64,000 bases of DNA from Anaerovibrio lipolyticus LB2005 (GCF_000621545.1 NZ_JHYA01000001.1:124001-188000); one strand, 5' to 3'; positions 54,101 to 63,729 are shown, numbered from the stretch's first letter. The notes: generated from the sequence alone by a model not told the origin. Numbers and translations are program-made.

Positions 54101-54646
54101 TTATTCACGTCCCAAAATCTGCCGCATAGTTCCCATGGCCCTGAAAAGAATGACGCCTACATTAGCCGAAGATATTCCGAGAGTTTCAGCTATTTCTTTA
54201 TTGCTCATATCTCCCCAAAATTTAAGTTCAACAATTTGCTGCTCTCGTTCAGAAAGCTTTCCAAGGGCTAATAATAGCTCTTTCTTGCCCTCCTGCTCCA
54301 ACAGCTGCCCATCCGGGGCGTCCTTGTCATCCACCTTAGGTGAGAATACATCATCCCATTCAACATTTTGCCGATGGCTTTGCCAACGATAATAATCCGT
54401 CAAAGTACGGGTCGCTATCCGGCTCAACCAGGTGGCAAAGGAAGCCTTGGTGCTATCAAAGCTATCCAAATGAGTTACCATCTTTTCAAAAACATCACTG
54501 ACAATATCATCGGCAGTGGCAGCATCCTTTACCCTGGCATATATTAAATTATATATACGGGGAAAAAAATGTTCATATAGCTCATCAAAAGCCAAATCAT
54601 TCTGCAGAGCTTCCTTGGCTATGATATTCCAATCCTTTTCTTCCAT
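54101..54646 (-). CDS. ECF-family RNA polymerase sigma factor
   Basis: The 181-residue protein has region 2 (LYEHFFPRIYNLIYARVKDAATADDIVSDVFEKM, DYYRWQSHR) and region 4 (LGKLSEREQQIVELKFWGDMSNKEIAETLGISSANVGVILFRAM). No anti-sigma factor follows. It begins 12 bp after the NHLM ABC transporter gene and so is the last gene of the export operon, which suggests that it links export gene expression, or that of the divergent peptide, to some signal. Confidence 0.9.
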   Translation of the reverse strand: MEEKDWNIIAKEALQNDLAFDELYEHFFPRIYNLIYARVKDAATADDIVSDVFEKMVTHLDSFDSTKASFATWLSRIATRTLTDYYRWQSHRQNVEWDDVFSPKVDDKDAPDGQLLEQEGKKELLLALGKLSEREQQIVELKFWGDMSNKEIAETLGISSANVGVILFRAMGTMRQILGRE

Positions 54647-54658
54647 ACTTTCCCACTC

Positions 54659-57364
54659 CTAAGCCACTTGCCGCCTTACCAGCTGTGCAAAAATTCCATT
54701 TTTGGCTAACAATTCATCATAAGTGCCACTTTCCACCAGAGTCCCCTTATCCATTACCAGAATTCGGTCACACTCCTTAATGGTGGACAGGCGATGAGCT
54801 ATTACCAGCCTAGTTGTTTTCAACTTATTCAAGCTTTCAGTAACAATGGACTGAGTGTGGTTATCCAATGCACTGGTGGCTTCATCAAATATTAATATGG
54901 CAGGCTTTGCCGCAAGGGCCCTGGCAATCATAATTCGTTGACGCTGGCCTCCGGAAATATTCTCGGAGCCTTCGCTGATTACCGTATTCATTCCCATAGG
55001 CATAGCACGAATATCATCAGCAATGCCCGCAGCTTCAGCAGCTGCCCAGGCATCATCCTGAGTAAGGGCCGCCTGACCTACAATATTAGTGAAAATATCT
55101 CCGGCCATAAGCTGTCCATTTTGCAAAACCACACCCATTTGGGAACGAACAGACGGCAGTGACAATTCCGCCAAGGACTGTCCATCGTAATAAATTGCCC
55201 CGCTTCTAGGCTTCTCAAAGCCCAAAAGCAAACGCACCAGGGTAGATTTGCCACAACCTGAATGGCCCACAATAGCCACATTTTCACCTGCTGCAATCTG
55301 AAAGCTAATATCGTGGAGTACATCTTTATTATCCTCTCCATAAGCAAAGGATAAATGACTCACTTCGATAACTCCAGATAACGGATCAGACTCCACCTTA
55401 TCAGTAGTATTTTCCGGTACTTCCTCCAATATCGGCCGCAAATTTTCTATATGAGGCTGTATTGAGAAAAATTTTCCAATTAATGGGATCACGGAATTCA
55501 ATGTGGCATTAAAAGCTGTAAATGCCGCCTCAAAAGCCAAAAACTGGGCATAACCAATTCCAATAATCACCTTTTCAGCATCTGCAACAGCATGGGATGA
55601 ATCCTGCAGACCATAAACTGCAAAATAATATAAAGCCATGGTCAGGATAAACGGCTGAGCCGCACCTACAATACTATTATAATTGTTCTGCCACCTTAGT
55701 GCTAGATTCCAACGCCAAGTTTCTCCAAAAACTTTGCTCCAAAGATTATACGCCTGCTCCTCTGCTCCATGAACGCGAAATTTTCCTAATCCTGCAAATA
55801 TTTGCTGGACAAGACCAGCCTCCGCATTGGTAGCAGCAATCAGCTTACGTTGATAACTCAGTACCCTCCAGTAAATTACCACAGTTATGACACACCAAAT
55901 AGCCCAAATCGCAACGGCAACGGCTGTCAGCTTTAGGCTGTACCAACACATTAACAGCAAGCTCCAAAAAGAAAAAAGTGTATTAAAAACTGTAGACACA
56001 AAGGTTCCACTGAGCACTTCCTTTATGGCTTCAAAGCCTCGCATGCGGCTGGCCAGCTCACCAGTAGTAAATCTGCGGAAAAATTTCTCCGGCATATTCA
56101 GGAGACGTCCCCATAATGCCGCTTCTACGGACATATCCAGGTGTGAACTAATTCGTATAACCGACACTGTACGGATCATACTAAGTGCCGCCATAGTAAA
56201 GCTGGTTACCATAAGGACCTGAGTAACGGATACCAGACCCTCTCTATCCATAATAGGTATTATGTTTTGGAATACCGTTTCTGTTATAACGGGAGTTATC
56301 AGAGGAATAAGACCAGCAAAAAAGCTCACCACAAAGATTGTCCGATAGTCTATCCGCCAGCACTGACGGAACATAAACCGAAACAAATCTCTAAGTCGCA
56401 TTTTGCGCAGCGGAAAACCTGCATAACACAAAAAGGCATCCATATCCAGCTTATCGGCTTCAGCTTCAGTTATTTTGATGCCCTCCGGCATAGATCTGGT
56501 AATAAGCCTGTAATGACCGGGTGCCTGTGGTATTATAGCCGCCATTTCCTTTTTTGCGCCATAATATCCTATCATAGTGCCACAATCCTTGGTATACCAG
56601 TCCTTTTCCAGCTTAATCAGACGCAACTGAACATTTGCCTTTTGGGCTACCCGTCGGATAAGGCCAATACTATCCAGCTTTTTAACTCTTTCAGGAGGAA
56701 TACTTATATCCGATTGCCCCATGAGCAGAGATTTTTGTACCAAATGTATAATAAAGCTGGCTTCCTCCAGATTTTTGGTACGTTGCTCCGTATTCCGTTC
56801 CTCATAAAATATCTCTTCTTCTCCCAACAGATTATCGATAGCATCATTGACCAACCGCTGTTTTTGGTGGCTAATGATATTCTGTCGCCGCTCCAGCCGT
56901 TTATCTGCAGACAAAAAGCGAATACCTTGAAGCATAGAGAAAATTCGCTGTTTTTCTTCAAAACACTTTAGCAAATCACTGGAGGATGCAATATCTTCGT
57001 CCAGCAGCATTCCATTCTGGTCCAGGCTGTTATCACCTAAATCAGCCAAGCTTTTTATCCATCTAATGCCAGAAAGCTGCTTAAACCATTCCTGCATTTG
57101 CAAGTACAAGGTTTCCTTGGAAGAATTAGCTAATTTTTCTACTTGAAGCTGACAGTCCTCCAGCGCATATATGAGTATATCTATTTCCCCAAATTCATCA
57201 AATGCGGGAAAAACTGCCTGTCCCGCCTTTAATGGAAAAAGGTATTCCTGGCGATAAGATTCCTGACTTGCCGTAACGGCATAGACTTCTACCACGCCTT
57301 GCTGCACCAGCAGATATTCATCTTCATTTTTCAATCGCCAGCGTTTTCCCGCTTGTAGTTCCAT
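54659..57364 (-). CDS. NHLM/NHLP-type bacteriocin ABC transporter, ATP-binding permease
   Basis: A 901-residue ABC half-transporter of the kind that works with a C39 peptidase-ABC in peptide export. Residues 1-80 form a cupin- or cNMP-like domain (LVQQGVVEVYAV), followed by about 250 residues of unknown linker, six membrane helices (about 345-620) and an ATPase with Walker A GHSGCGKST near 705, signature NISGGQRQR near 805 and Walker B ILIFDEATSALD near 825. It has no peptidase domain. It lies 21 bp after the peptidase-ABC gene. Confidence 0.9.
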   Translation of the reverse strand: MELQAGKRWRLKNEDEYLLVQQGVVEVYAVTASQESYRQEYLFPLKAGQAVFPAFDEFGEIDILIYALEDCQLQVEKLANSSKETLYLQMQEWFKQLSGIRWIKSLADLGDNSLDQNGMLLDEDIASSSDLLKCFEEKQRIFSMLQGIRFLSADKRLERRQNIISHQKQRLVNDAIDNLLGEEEIFYEERNTEQRTKNLEEASFIIHLVQKSLLMGQSDISIPPERVKKLDSIGLIRRVAQKANVQLRLIKLEKDWYTKDCGTMIGYYGAKKEMAAIIPQAPGHYRLITRSMPEGIKITEAEADKLDMDAFLCYAGFPLRKMRLRDLFRFMFRQCWRIDYRTIFVVSFFAGLIPLITPVITETVFQNIIPIMDREGLVSVTQVLMVTSFTMAALSMIRTVSVIRISSHLDMSVEAALWGRLLNMPEKFFRRFTTGELASRMRGFEAIKEVLSGTFVSTVFNTLFSFWSLLLMCWYSLKLTAVAVAIWAIWCVITVVIYWRVLSYQRKLIAATNAEAGLVQQIFAGLGKFRVHGAEEQAYNLWSKVFGETWRWNLALRWQNNYNSIVGAAQPFILTMALYYFAVYGLQDSSHAVADAEKVIIGIGYAQFLAFEAAFTAFNATLNSVIPLIGKFFSIQPHIENLRPILEEVPENTTDKVESDPLSGVIEVSHLSFAYGEDNKDVLHDISFQIAAGENVAIVGHSGCGKSTLVRLLLGFEKPRSGAIYYDGQSLAELSLPSVRSQMGVVLQNGQLMAGDIFTNIVGQAALTQDDAWAAAEAAGIADDIRAMPMGMNTVISEGSENISGGQRQRIMIARALAAKPAILIFDEATSALDNHTQSIVTESLNKLKTTRLVIAHRLSTIKECDRILVMDKGTLVESGTYDELLAKNGIFAQLVRRQVA

Positions 57365-57385
57365 ATATCACAACTCACTAAAAAA

Positions 57386-59617
57386 TTATTTACTGTCCCG
57401 TTCTTCAATCAGCCTACGATACGGGCCATCATGCTTCATCATATCACGATGGCGTCCCCGTTCTACCACTTGGCCTTTTTCCAAAACAATTATTTCATCT
57501 GCGTCCCGAATAGTAGACAGGCGATGGGCAATAACAACACAGGAGCAGCCACGATGACGAATATTGGCAAGCACCTGCTCCTCAACAACCGGATCCAGAG
57601 CACTAGTAGCTTCATCTAGTATCAACAGCGAAGGATTAACTGCCAACGACCGGGCTATTTCCAGCCGTTGACGCTGTCCGCCACTGAAATTCAGTCCACT
57701 TTCTGCCACCTTGGCATCATAACCACCATCCAATTGAAGGATATCATCATGAATGCAGGCATCCATAGCTCCGTGAATAATATCACTTTGACGTAAGGAA
57801 TCATCAAAAAGGGATATATTCTGAGCTACAGTTCCAGTTATCTGAAAAATATCCTGATCAACAGCAGCCAGGGATGAGGTTATAACATTGCGGGGAATTT
57901 GGCGACGTGGTATACCATCAAAAAGTACCTGGCCATCCCATTCCTCATATAATCCTGTAATCAGCTTGGCTACCGTAGATTTGCCACTTCCGGATGAGCC
58001 CACTATGGCCACCCAATGCCCCGGCTTTAAATGAAGATTAAAATCTTTTAATAGAGGAGGCTCCAATGGACTATAACCAAAGGATACATGCTCCATAGTC
58101 AACTCACCAGACAACCGCTTTTTGGATTCAGCACTTGATGTGCCTTTCGATATATCGGTGCCAATGCTATATTCGCCTTCATCTGGGTAGTTTAGGGTAT
58201 CTACGCCATAGCACCGCACATCATTAAGTCGCTGCATCTGCATTTCAGTAGTCTGAAGGCTGGTATAAAGACCCGTCAGATTATTCACAGGAGCCTGGAA
58301 ATTCGTCATCAAATGCTGAAAGGCCACGAACATACCTGCCGTCATGGCTCCATCCATAATGGAAAAGCCACCAAAGGTCATTATAAGTGCTCCATTCAAG
58401 CCAGATAACAGGGTTGGTAGCATAGTCACAGACAGCATCCAGATTTGGGTCTCCTGCATACCATTCAAAACCTTTGCCCTATATCCCGCCCATTTCATGA
58501 AGAAATCTCCCTCATTACCATTGGCCTTGATACTGTCAATCATGGTGAGACCATTTATACTTACGCCATACTCCTTGCCTGCATCCTGCTGTATACGCAT
58601 GGTCAAATCCGTCAAATGCCGACGTGTCAGCAAAAGCACCCCAATATTCATCATGAGAAATACAATACCAATAAGGGTAAGAGTAAGGTTGTATTGCAAT
58701 AAAAGCAATAAGAAAAATAGTGCTACAAATCCATCCAGCACTGCAGTAGCAGCACTGCCGGATAAAACTCCTGCCACAGCCTCATTCATGCTGATGCGCC
58801 CTGCCACCTCCGCAGCATATCGCTGGTGAAAGAACTGCATAGGCAATCTCAATAAATGCCAGAAAAAGCTGGATGAATCTGCCAGAGTCAATTTCCGCTG
58901 CCAACGGGTCAAAATAACGGAACGAAGCCATGTCAACACCGCTGACACCACAAAGGATATAGTCATGGCCAGGCACAAATTTGGCATCCAATCAGGATGT
59001 TTGTTAGTTAAAATTTCATCCAAAAATATCTGACTGAAAACTGGTGATGCCAATCCGGGAATAATCATAAAGAGCCCTAACAAAATGAGGAAACACATTC
59101 CCCATTTATCCTGCCACAGCTTTTCTCCCACAGCTTTAAACACATTGTATCGATGGCCCTCCGGCTTAAAGCCCGGACCTGGCTTAATAGCAAGGGCAAT
59201 TCCTGTATAAGAGTAAAGAAATTCCTCCCAATCCACAGTACGGCGTCCCAAAGCCGGATCATTCAAATATACCTTGTCATTAATGATTCCCTCCAGAACC
59301 ACGAAATGATTGAATTCCCAATGAATAATCAGGGGAAACTCCGGTTCCTCCCGTATATTTTCCGCCTCCCAGCTGTAGCCGTGGACCTCGCAATTACGCC
59401 TCTTTGCCGCCCGCAACATATTGCTGGCCTTGCTGCCATCACGATTTACGCCGCATTCAGCCCGCAGCTTTTCAAGGGGAATCCATAAGCCATAATGAGC
59501 CAATACCATAGCCAGACATGCAGCCCCACACTCGGTGGCCTCCATCTGCAAAATGGTTGGTACCTTCACTCGATTTCCCTGTCCAATATGAAGTTTATCT
59601 AAGAACTCAAAGGCCAT
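57386..59617 (-). CDS. peptidase-containing ABC transporter (C39 domain), NHLM type
   Basis: Residues 1-140 are a C39 peptidase that cuts leader peptides after Gly-Gly: QMEATECGAACLAMV carries the oxyanion Gln and catalytic Cys, HFVVLEG the His and LNDPALG the Asp, so it should be active. Then come six membrane helices and an ATPase with Walker A GSSGSGKST, signature NFSGGQRQR and Walker B LLILDEATSALD. I chose the ATG at 59617 (AGGTGAGTCAG upstream); a GTG at 59626 overlapping the previous gene is possible. It would export the peptide encoded at 61849. Confidence 0.92.
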   Translation of the reverse strand: MAFEFLDKLHIGQGNRVKVPTILQMEATECGAACLAMVLAHYGLWIPLEKLRAECGVNRDGSKASNMLRAAKRRNCEVHGYSWEAENIREEPEFPLIIHWEFNHFVVLEGIINDKVYLNDPALGRRTVDWEEFLYSYTGIALAIKPGPGFKPEGHRYNVFKAVGEKLWQDKWGMCFLILLGLFMIIPGLASPVFSQIFLDEILTNKHPDWMPNLCLAMTISFVVSAVLTWLRSVILTRWQRKLTLADSSSFFWHLLRLPMQFFHQRYAAEVAGRISMNEAVAGVLSGSAATAVLDGFVALFFLLLLLQYNLTLTLIGIVFLMMNIGVLLLTRRHLTDLTMRIQQDAGKEYGVSINGLTMIDSIKANGNEGDFFMKWAGYRAKVLNGMQETQIWMLSVTMLPTLLSGLNGALIMTFGGFSIMDGAMTAGMFVAFQHLMTNFQAPVNNLTGLYTSLQTTEMQMQRLNDVRCYGVDTLNYPDEGEYSIGTDISKGTSSAESKKRLSGELTMEHVSFGYSPLEPPLLKDFNLHLKPGHWVAIVGSSGSGKSTVAKLITGLYEEWDGQVLFDGIPRRQIPRNVITSSLAAVDQDIFQITGTVAQNISLFDDSLRQSDIIHGAMDACIHDDILQLDGGYDAKVAESGLNFSGGQRQRLEIARSLAVNPSLLILDEATSALDPVVEEQVLANIRHRGCSCVVIAHRLSTIRDADEIIVLEKGQVVERGRHRDMMKHDGPYRRLIEERDSK

Positions 59618-59622
59618 CTGAC

Positions 59623-60582
59623 TCACCTATTCCGCAGCCATTGGCTGATTTTATAAAATACTTTTTCGATAGGAGGACGACGCTCAATAATAATAGAACC
59701 TGTACAAAAGCTACCTGCAGAAACTGGTTTGTGAGGTCCCACCACGGAGGTCCACAAATACCCTGAAGGAGAATTTTCATCTCTTACAAGTATGAAACGC
59801 ACCTCCATTACTGCCCCCTGCCCACTGGCCATAAGGCGCTGGGATAATTCTGGGTTGCCAATCTGCTGTTCAACGGACTTTAAAGATACTGGGTAACTGG
59901 ATACAGTGCGCACTACTCCCACCAGGCTTCCGGATTCCTGCGCATCAACACCGCTTGGTACTATCTGAATAGTCTGACCGGTTTCTATGCGTTTGCCCTT
60001 GTCCACCGGAACATAGAGCACCCCCATTAAATCGGCATTCTTTTGGGTAAGACGAACACTGCAGATAGGACTGCCGCTATCGATAATACTTCCCTTGCGA
60101 ACCATCACTTCATCTACTATGCCGTCATAATCACTGGTTACATCCCGGGCCAGCTGCTGCTTATACAGCTTTGCCCGATATTGATATACCTGACTGGAGG
60201 TATCACGCATATTGCTGGCCAACTCTGATTCAAATTTTGCAATATTGGTGTCTGCGGACTGGTCTGACTGCTCCAAACGGGCAATCAAATCCCCCTTCTT
60301 AATATGGGAGCCTTCCCGCACATGAACGCTAGCCACCTTTCCCCCAGCAACATGAGTAACATTAGTAACACCACCATAATCAATAATCATTCCCACACCA
60401 TCAGCTCTGACAGTGAGAGAACCGAAAATTGACCATATAACAATGGACAGCAATAATAAGCCCACAGCCAATAAGCCCATCCAGCCAATAGGGGTGGTTA
60501 TGGGCAAGAGGGCATCCAATCTGTCCGGGGAACGTAGCTTATCTAATGCCGCCCGGCTAAAAAATTTGCTACCATCTGTCAT
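59623..60582 (-). CDS. NHLM-system secretion protein (HlyD-like membrane fusion protein)
   Basis: The 319-residue protein has a cytoplasmic N-terminus, one membrane helix (GLLAVGLLLLSIVIWSIFG, about 35-53) and a periplasmic part with a biotinyl-lipoyl-like half (HVREGSHIKKGDLIARLEQ), a short coiled coil and the second half (DEVMVRKGSIIDSGSPICSV). It would bridge the ABC exporter and the cell envelope. It lies 2 bp after the other fusion protein gene and overlaps the next gene. Confidence 0.85.
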   Translation of the reverse strand: MTDGSKFFSRAALDKLRSPDRLDALLPITTPIGWMGLLAVGLLLLSIVIWSIFGSLTVRADGVGMIIDYGGVTNVTHVAGGKVASVHVREGSHIKKGDLIARLEQSDQSADTNIAKFESELASNMRDTSSQVYQYRAKLYKQQLARDVTSDYDGIVDEVMVRKGSIIDSGSPICSVRLTQKNADLMGVLYVPVDKGKRIETGQTIQIVPSGVDAQESGSLVGVVRTVSSYPVSLKSVEQQIGNPELSQRLMASGQGAVMEVRFILVRDENSPSGYLWTSVVGPHKPVSAGSFCTGSIIIERRPPIEKVFYKISQWLRNR

Positions 60583-60584
60583 GA

Positions 60585-61748
60585 TCAGTTATCCTCCAAT
60601 ACAATATCAATCTGCGTTCCTTCCTCAATTCCCTCTGTATCTGAAGTAATAACTATATCTCCAGCCTGAAGTCCCGATTTTACTTCAACATATTTGCCAT
60701 CAGTTACACCGATTTCAACACTCCGTATAGCCAAACGGCCATCCTCATCCATCACAGCCACCTGAGTTTTATTTTCATTTATAAATGCTCCTACTGGTAC
60801 CGTCAAACATTTATGTGGTAAGTTAGATTGAAGGCACAGCTTGCTATATGCTCCCGGCTCCAGCAAGCCCACCCTATTATCTATACTCCATACCACCTGA
60901 CGTATAGAGGCAGGTTCACTTAAATCAGGGGTAATCTTCTCAACCTTTGCACGAAAGACCTGATCTTCGCCCAAATTTCCAGAGGATATTTTTGCTCCAT
61001 AGGACTTCTGAAGGCCCTCGCCTTCTCTGATAGTAAGATCAAATTCCCGTCCCACATATAGATGCTTGGTATATATATCCTTTAAAGTGGAAGTAAAATT
61101 AAGATGAGAAAAATCGCCTACCAAGGCTACCGGTGTACCAGCCTTTACATAAGCTCCCACCGTCTGATAAAGACTTAATATTTCTCCATCAATAGGAGAA
61201 TTTATAATTTCCCGTGACTGCCTTACCAAAAGCTGTTCCCGTTGTGCCTCATAATTGGCCAATCTAGCCTGGGCTGCCTTATATGCAGCCTCCGCCTCGT
61301 CGAATTTCTCAAGGGAAATCGCCGAGCTTTCAAGTAATTGGCTATAACGGTTATAGGTATTTCTCGCCTTAACCAGCTGAGCTTCTGCTTCAAAAATATC
61401 ACTGTCGGCCTGCCGTATTTTAAGCGGTATATCCTCATCAACCAGCTCTATGATAGGGCTTCCCTTAGCAACCTGGCTATTTTTCTCAACAAACAGCTGG
61501 ATAACCCGACCGTTCTCCAGAGCCATTACATCCGTCATATCCTTTGAGTACAGGTTCACCAAATCCAGTTCAACAACAGGCATTAGACTTCGTTCCTGAA
61601 CTTTTACACCAGTAAGTGGCAAATGATGATTGGACATGCGCTCAGCAATCTGATTTTCACCACGATTATTTAAATAAACGCTATAGCCAAATAATGTTAC
61701 AATCAGCGTAATAATAATGCCTACCCCTAAGTAGAAGTAAATTTTCAT
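60585..61748 (-). CDS. HlyD/RND-type periplasmic adaptor protein
   Basis: A 387-residue adaptor with an N-terminal membrane anchor (YLGVGIIITLIVTLFGYSVYL), lipoyl halves (RVIQLFVEKNSQVAKGSPII; GEILSLYQTVGAYVKAGTPV), a coiled coil of about 60 residues between them, a beta-barrel domain and a C-terminal permuted domain ending in SGLQAGDIVITSDTEGI. GTGAGGATTTACA precedes the ATG. First gene of the export operon; its promoter must lie in the 100 bp shared with the divergent peptide gene. Confidence 0.87.
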   Translation of the reverse strand: MKIYFYLGVGIIITLIVTLFGYSVYLNNRGENQIAERMSNHHLPLTGVKVQERSLMPVVELDLVNLYSKDMTDVMALENGRVIQLFVEKNSQVAKGSPIIELVDEDIPLKIRQADSDIFEAEAQLVKARNTYNRYSQLLESSAISLEKFDEAEAAYKAAQARLANYEAQREQLLVRQSREIINSPIDGEILSLYQTVGAYVKAGTPVALVGDFSHLNFTSTLKDIYTKHLYVGREFDLTIREGEGLQKSYGAKISSGNLGEDQVFRAKVEKITPDLSEPASIRQVVWSIDNRVGLLEPGAYSKLCLQSNLPHKCLTVPVGAFINENKTQVAVMDEDGRLAIRSVEIGVTDGKYVEVKSGLQAGDIVITSDTEGIEEGTQIDIVLEDN

Positions 61749-61848
61749 TGTAAATCCTCACAATTTTTATATTTTTTTGTAATACTCCTGCCCATGAGTC
61801 GTATGTTATGGTAAAATAAGAACTACTAAAAAGATGGGAGTGAATATT

Positions 61849-62037
61849 ATGAGTATCCAGGATGAATTAATGAATACGGATTTTTCACACCTCAGCAATG
61901 TTAAGACCAGTCTCAAGGCCCATCTCCATGAAATGCGCAAGCAAAAGAGAGAACTCTCTTGGGAAGAACTGGATGAATTAGCTGCCGCTGGCGGTCATAA
62001 TCCAATGAATCCTATGATCACTAAAAAGCCTTTGTAA
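61849..62037 (+). CDS. double-glycine leader peptide, putative exported peptide precursor
   Basis: The 62-residue protein is divergent from the export operon. Its leader ends in RELSWEELDELAAAGG, the acidic, amphipathic pattern of leaders cut by C39 peptidases, with Gly48-Gly49. Only 13 residues follow, HNPMNPMITKKPL: no Cys, and no Ser/Thr apart from one Thr, so lanthionine or disulfide cross-links are impossible. No modifying enzyme lies nearby. I chose the ATG at 61849, 5 nt after GGGAGTGA. It could be a small bacteriocin, a signal peptide or a maturation tag; none can be told from sequence. Confidence 0.75.
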   Translation: MSIQDELMNTDFSHLSNVKTSLKAHLHEMRKQKRELSWEELDELAAAGGHNPMNPMITKKPL

Positions 62038-62072
62038 TTTATTTTAAATAAATGGCAAATATATTAATAAAG

Positions 62073-62102
62073 GACTGTGGACACCATTGAGTGCCTACAG
62101 TC
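62073..62102 (+). terminator. terminator after the leader-peptide gene
   Basis: GACTGTGG / CTACAGTC stem (one G-U pair) followed by TTTTTTG on the plus strand. Confidence 0.8.
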
Positions 62103-62260
62103 TTTTTTGTATAAATGCCCTACCTAATATTATAAGAAAAAAAGTTATGTTTTCCAAGTTTTTTAGTCTTTTCGAAATTTTCTCTATATTTATTATCACT
62201 AATTTTTCCTCACTTCAAAAAGTCCCCCTGCTTCAGCTGCATATAAACCTAAAAAAATGA

Positions 62261-62295
62261 AAAGCTCCCAGACATCATAATTATCCGGGAGTTTT
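62261..62295 (-). terminator. terminator after the flavodoxin gene
   Basis: AAAACTCCC / GGGAGCTTT stem with a 17-nt AT-rich loop, followed by TCATTTTTTT on the minus strand. Confidence 0.7.
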
Positions 62296-62310
62296 AATAT
62301 TTTATAGGAT

Positions 62311-62994
62311 TTACAGATTAGCTCCTATCTTGTAGGCCACATCTGCAAACTCAGAACGCTCTACCAAAGAGCGTGCCCCACAGCCTGTTGCCCATACCTG
62401 CCCCACATCAGTCCATTCCATATAACGAACCAAGGTATCATAATGATTGGACAGGGCCTCCATGGTCCAGTCAGCACTGTTATAAGCAGTGGCCATCATT
62501 ATAGACTTTTTCCTGTGAAGCTTTTCCGTACGGGAATAGAACCGGTCTACTATTATCTTCAGCTGAGCTGACATACCAAAATAATACAATGGCGTAGTCA
62601 GCACGATAAGGTCCGCCTCCAGCATTTTCGGCATAAGTGTATTTTCAATAGCGTCCTTAAATACACATGGGCCATCCATACCGCACTTGTCACAGCCCCG
62701 ACACGGATGGGTGTCCTCGTTGGCCGCATCAAAGGCAAATACCTCATGCCCTGCACTTTTTGCGCCCTCGGTAAAACGGTCAGCCAAGTATATAGATGTG
62801 GATTCATTTTTAGGATGAGGACTTGATGTTATAACTACTATTTTCATATTTTTCCCTCCTGATACACTGCCCTTTGCAGGCACCTCAGTTGTCTTATTCT
62901 TATTTTTTCCTGTCAGACCTGAGAGACCACATCCTGAAAGAAACAGGGTAATAGCCCCCATACTAGTGACCTTTAAAAACTCTCGTCTATCCAT
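62311..62994 (-). CDS. flavodoxin-fold NADPH-dependent FMN reductase with Tat lipoprotein signal
   Basis: Residues 50-227 are a flavodoxin-like iron-sulfur flavoprotein-type domain: KIVVITSSPHPKNESTS binds FMN, CRGCDKCGMDGPC holds a Cys cluster, and VLTTPLYYFGMSAQLK follows. The first 49 residues are an export signal: MDRREFLKVTS is a twin-arginine motif, then a hydrophobic stretch ending in the lipobox LSGC. A second start, ATG at 62847, lies inside with AGGAGGG 6 nt before it and would give a 178-residue cytoplasmic form. It follows the TetR gene by 57 bp and is probably controlled by it. Confidence 0.87.
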   Translation of the reverse strand: MDRREFLKVTSMGAITLFLSGCGLSGLTGKNKNKTTEVPAKGSVSGGKNMKIVVITSSPHPKNESTSIYLADRFTEGAKSAGHEVFAFDAANEDTHPCRGCDKCGMDGPCVFKDAIENTLMPKMLEADLIVLTTPLYYFGMSAQLKIIVDRFYSRTEKLHRKKSIMMATAYNSADWTMEALSNHYDTLVRYMEWTDVGQVWATGCGARSLVERSEFADVAYKIGANL

Positions 62995-63051
62995 GGCTTC
63001 TCACCTTAGCTTCCAATACATTTCCTGCCTTTCTTATTGATTTTTTCTACT

Positions 63052-63675
63052 TCAACAGTTCAGTAGCTTTTTTAGGCAATTATAGCTTATTTCATATACT
63101 GAGTGATATACAAAACCCACTTTAGCCTCATCCATGGCTTCCCTTTGCTTTTCATTGATCTCTACATAGGGGTAAATACCATAAATAAAAGGGAAAAATA
63201 CATACAAAAATTCCCGTTTGGCGTCCTCGTTCATATCCTGACAGAACTTATCAAGACAATTCTTTACCGCCCTAATTGAATTACCATATACCTTTTTGAA
63301 TTCCACAAGGCTTTCATACCTGCTGTTTCCCTCCATGTCGAAGTGGTTCATGGTCATCAGCTTAAGCAGCTTTCCACGCCTTTCCAGAGTTTTTGCCAGC
63401 TTATCAGCCAGCTCATCCCTGGAAAGCTCCTTATTATTTCTGCACAGATTTTCCAGGTCTTCTATCCATAACTCGTACTCTTTTTGCATATACGCCAGAA
63501 AAATTTCCTCTTTCGTATCAAAATAATTATATATTGATGTACGATTAAGGGAAGTGGCATTGGCAATTTCTTTAAGGGTTATATCCTTAAAACTCATTGT
63601 CTCATACAGTTGGGCACAAGCATCAATAATTTCCTCCCGTTTCGCCAGCAAAAATTCCTCTGTAACCTTTGGCAT
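63052..63675 (-). CDS. TetR-family transcription regulator
   Basis: The 207-residue protein starts with a TetR HTH (AQLYETMSFKDITLKEIANATSLNRTSIYNYFDTKEEIF, residues 16-55) followed by an all-helical ligand domain with many charged residues. CTTAAAGGAGAAGGATATGCC-type spacing gives a good ribosome site before the ATG. It heads an operon with the exported flavodoxin, which suggests that it senses a quinone, nitro compound or other electrophile reduced by that enzyme. Confidence 0.9.
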   Translation of the reverse strand: MPKVTEEFLLAKREEIIDACAQLYETMSFKDITLKEIANATSLNRTSIYNYFDTKEEIFLAYMQKEYELWIEDLENLCRNNKELSRDELADKLAKTLERRGKLLKLMTMNHFDMEGNSRYESLVEFKKVYGNSIRAVKNCLDKFCQDMNEDAKREFLYVFFPFIYGIYPYVEINEKQREAMDEAKVGFVYHSVYEISYNCLKKLLNC

Positions 63676-63711
63676 ATCCTTCTCCTTAAACCTTAAAATA
63701 TTCCATGGGAC

Positions 63712-63729
63712 AACAATTGCGTTATAAAA
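63712..63729 (+). repeat. 18-bp direct repeat, copy 1
   Basis: AACAATTGCGTTATAAAA; the second copy at 63908-63925 differs at one base (AACAATGGCGTTATAAAA). The copies are 196 bp apart. Confidence 0.6.
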
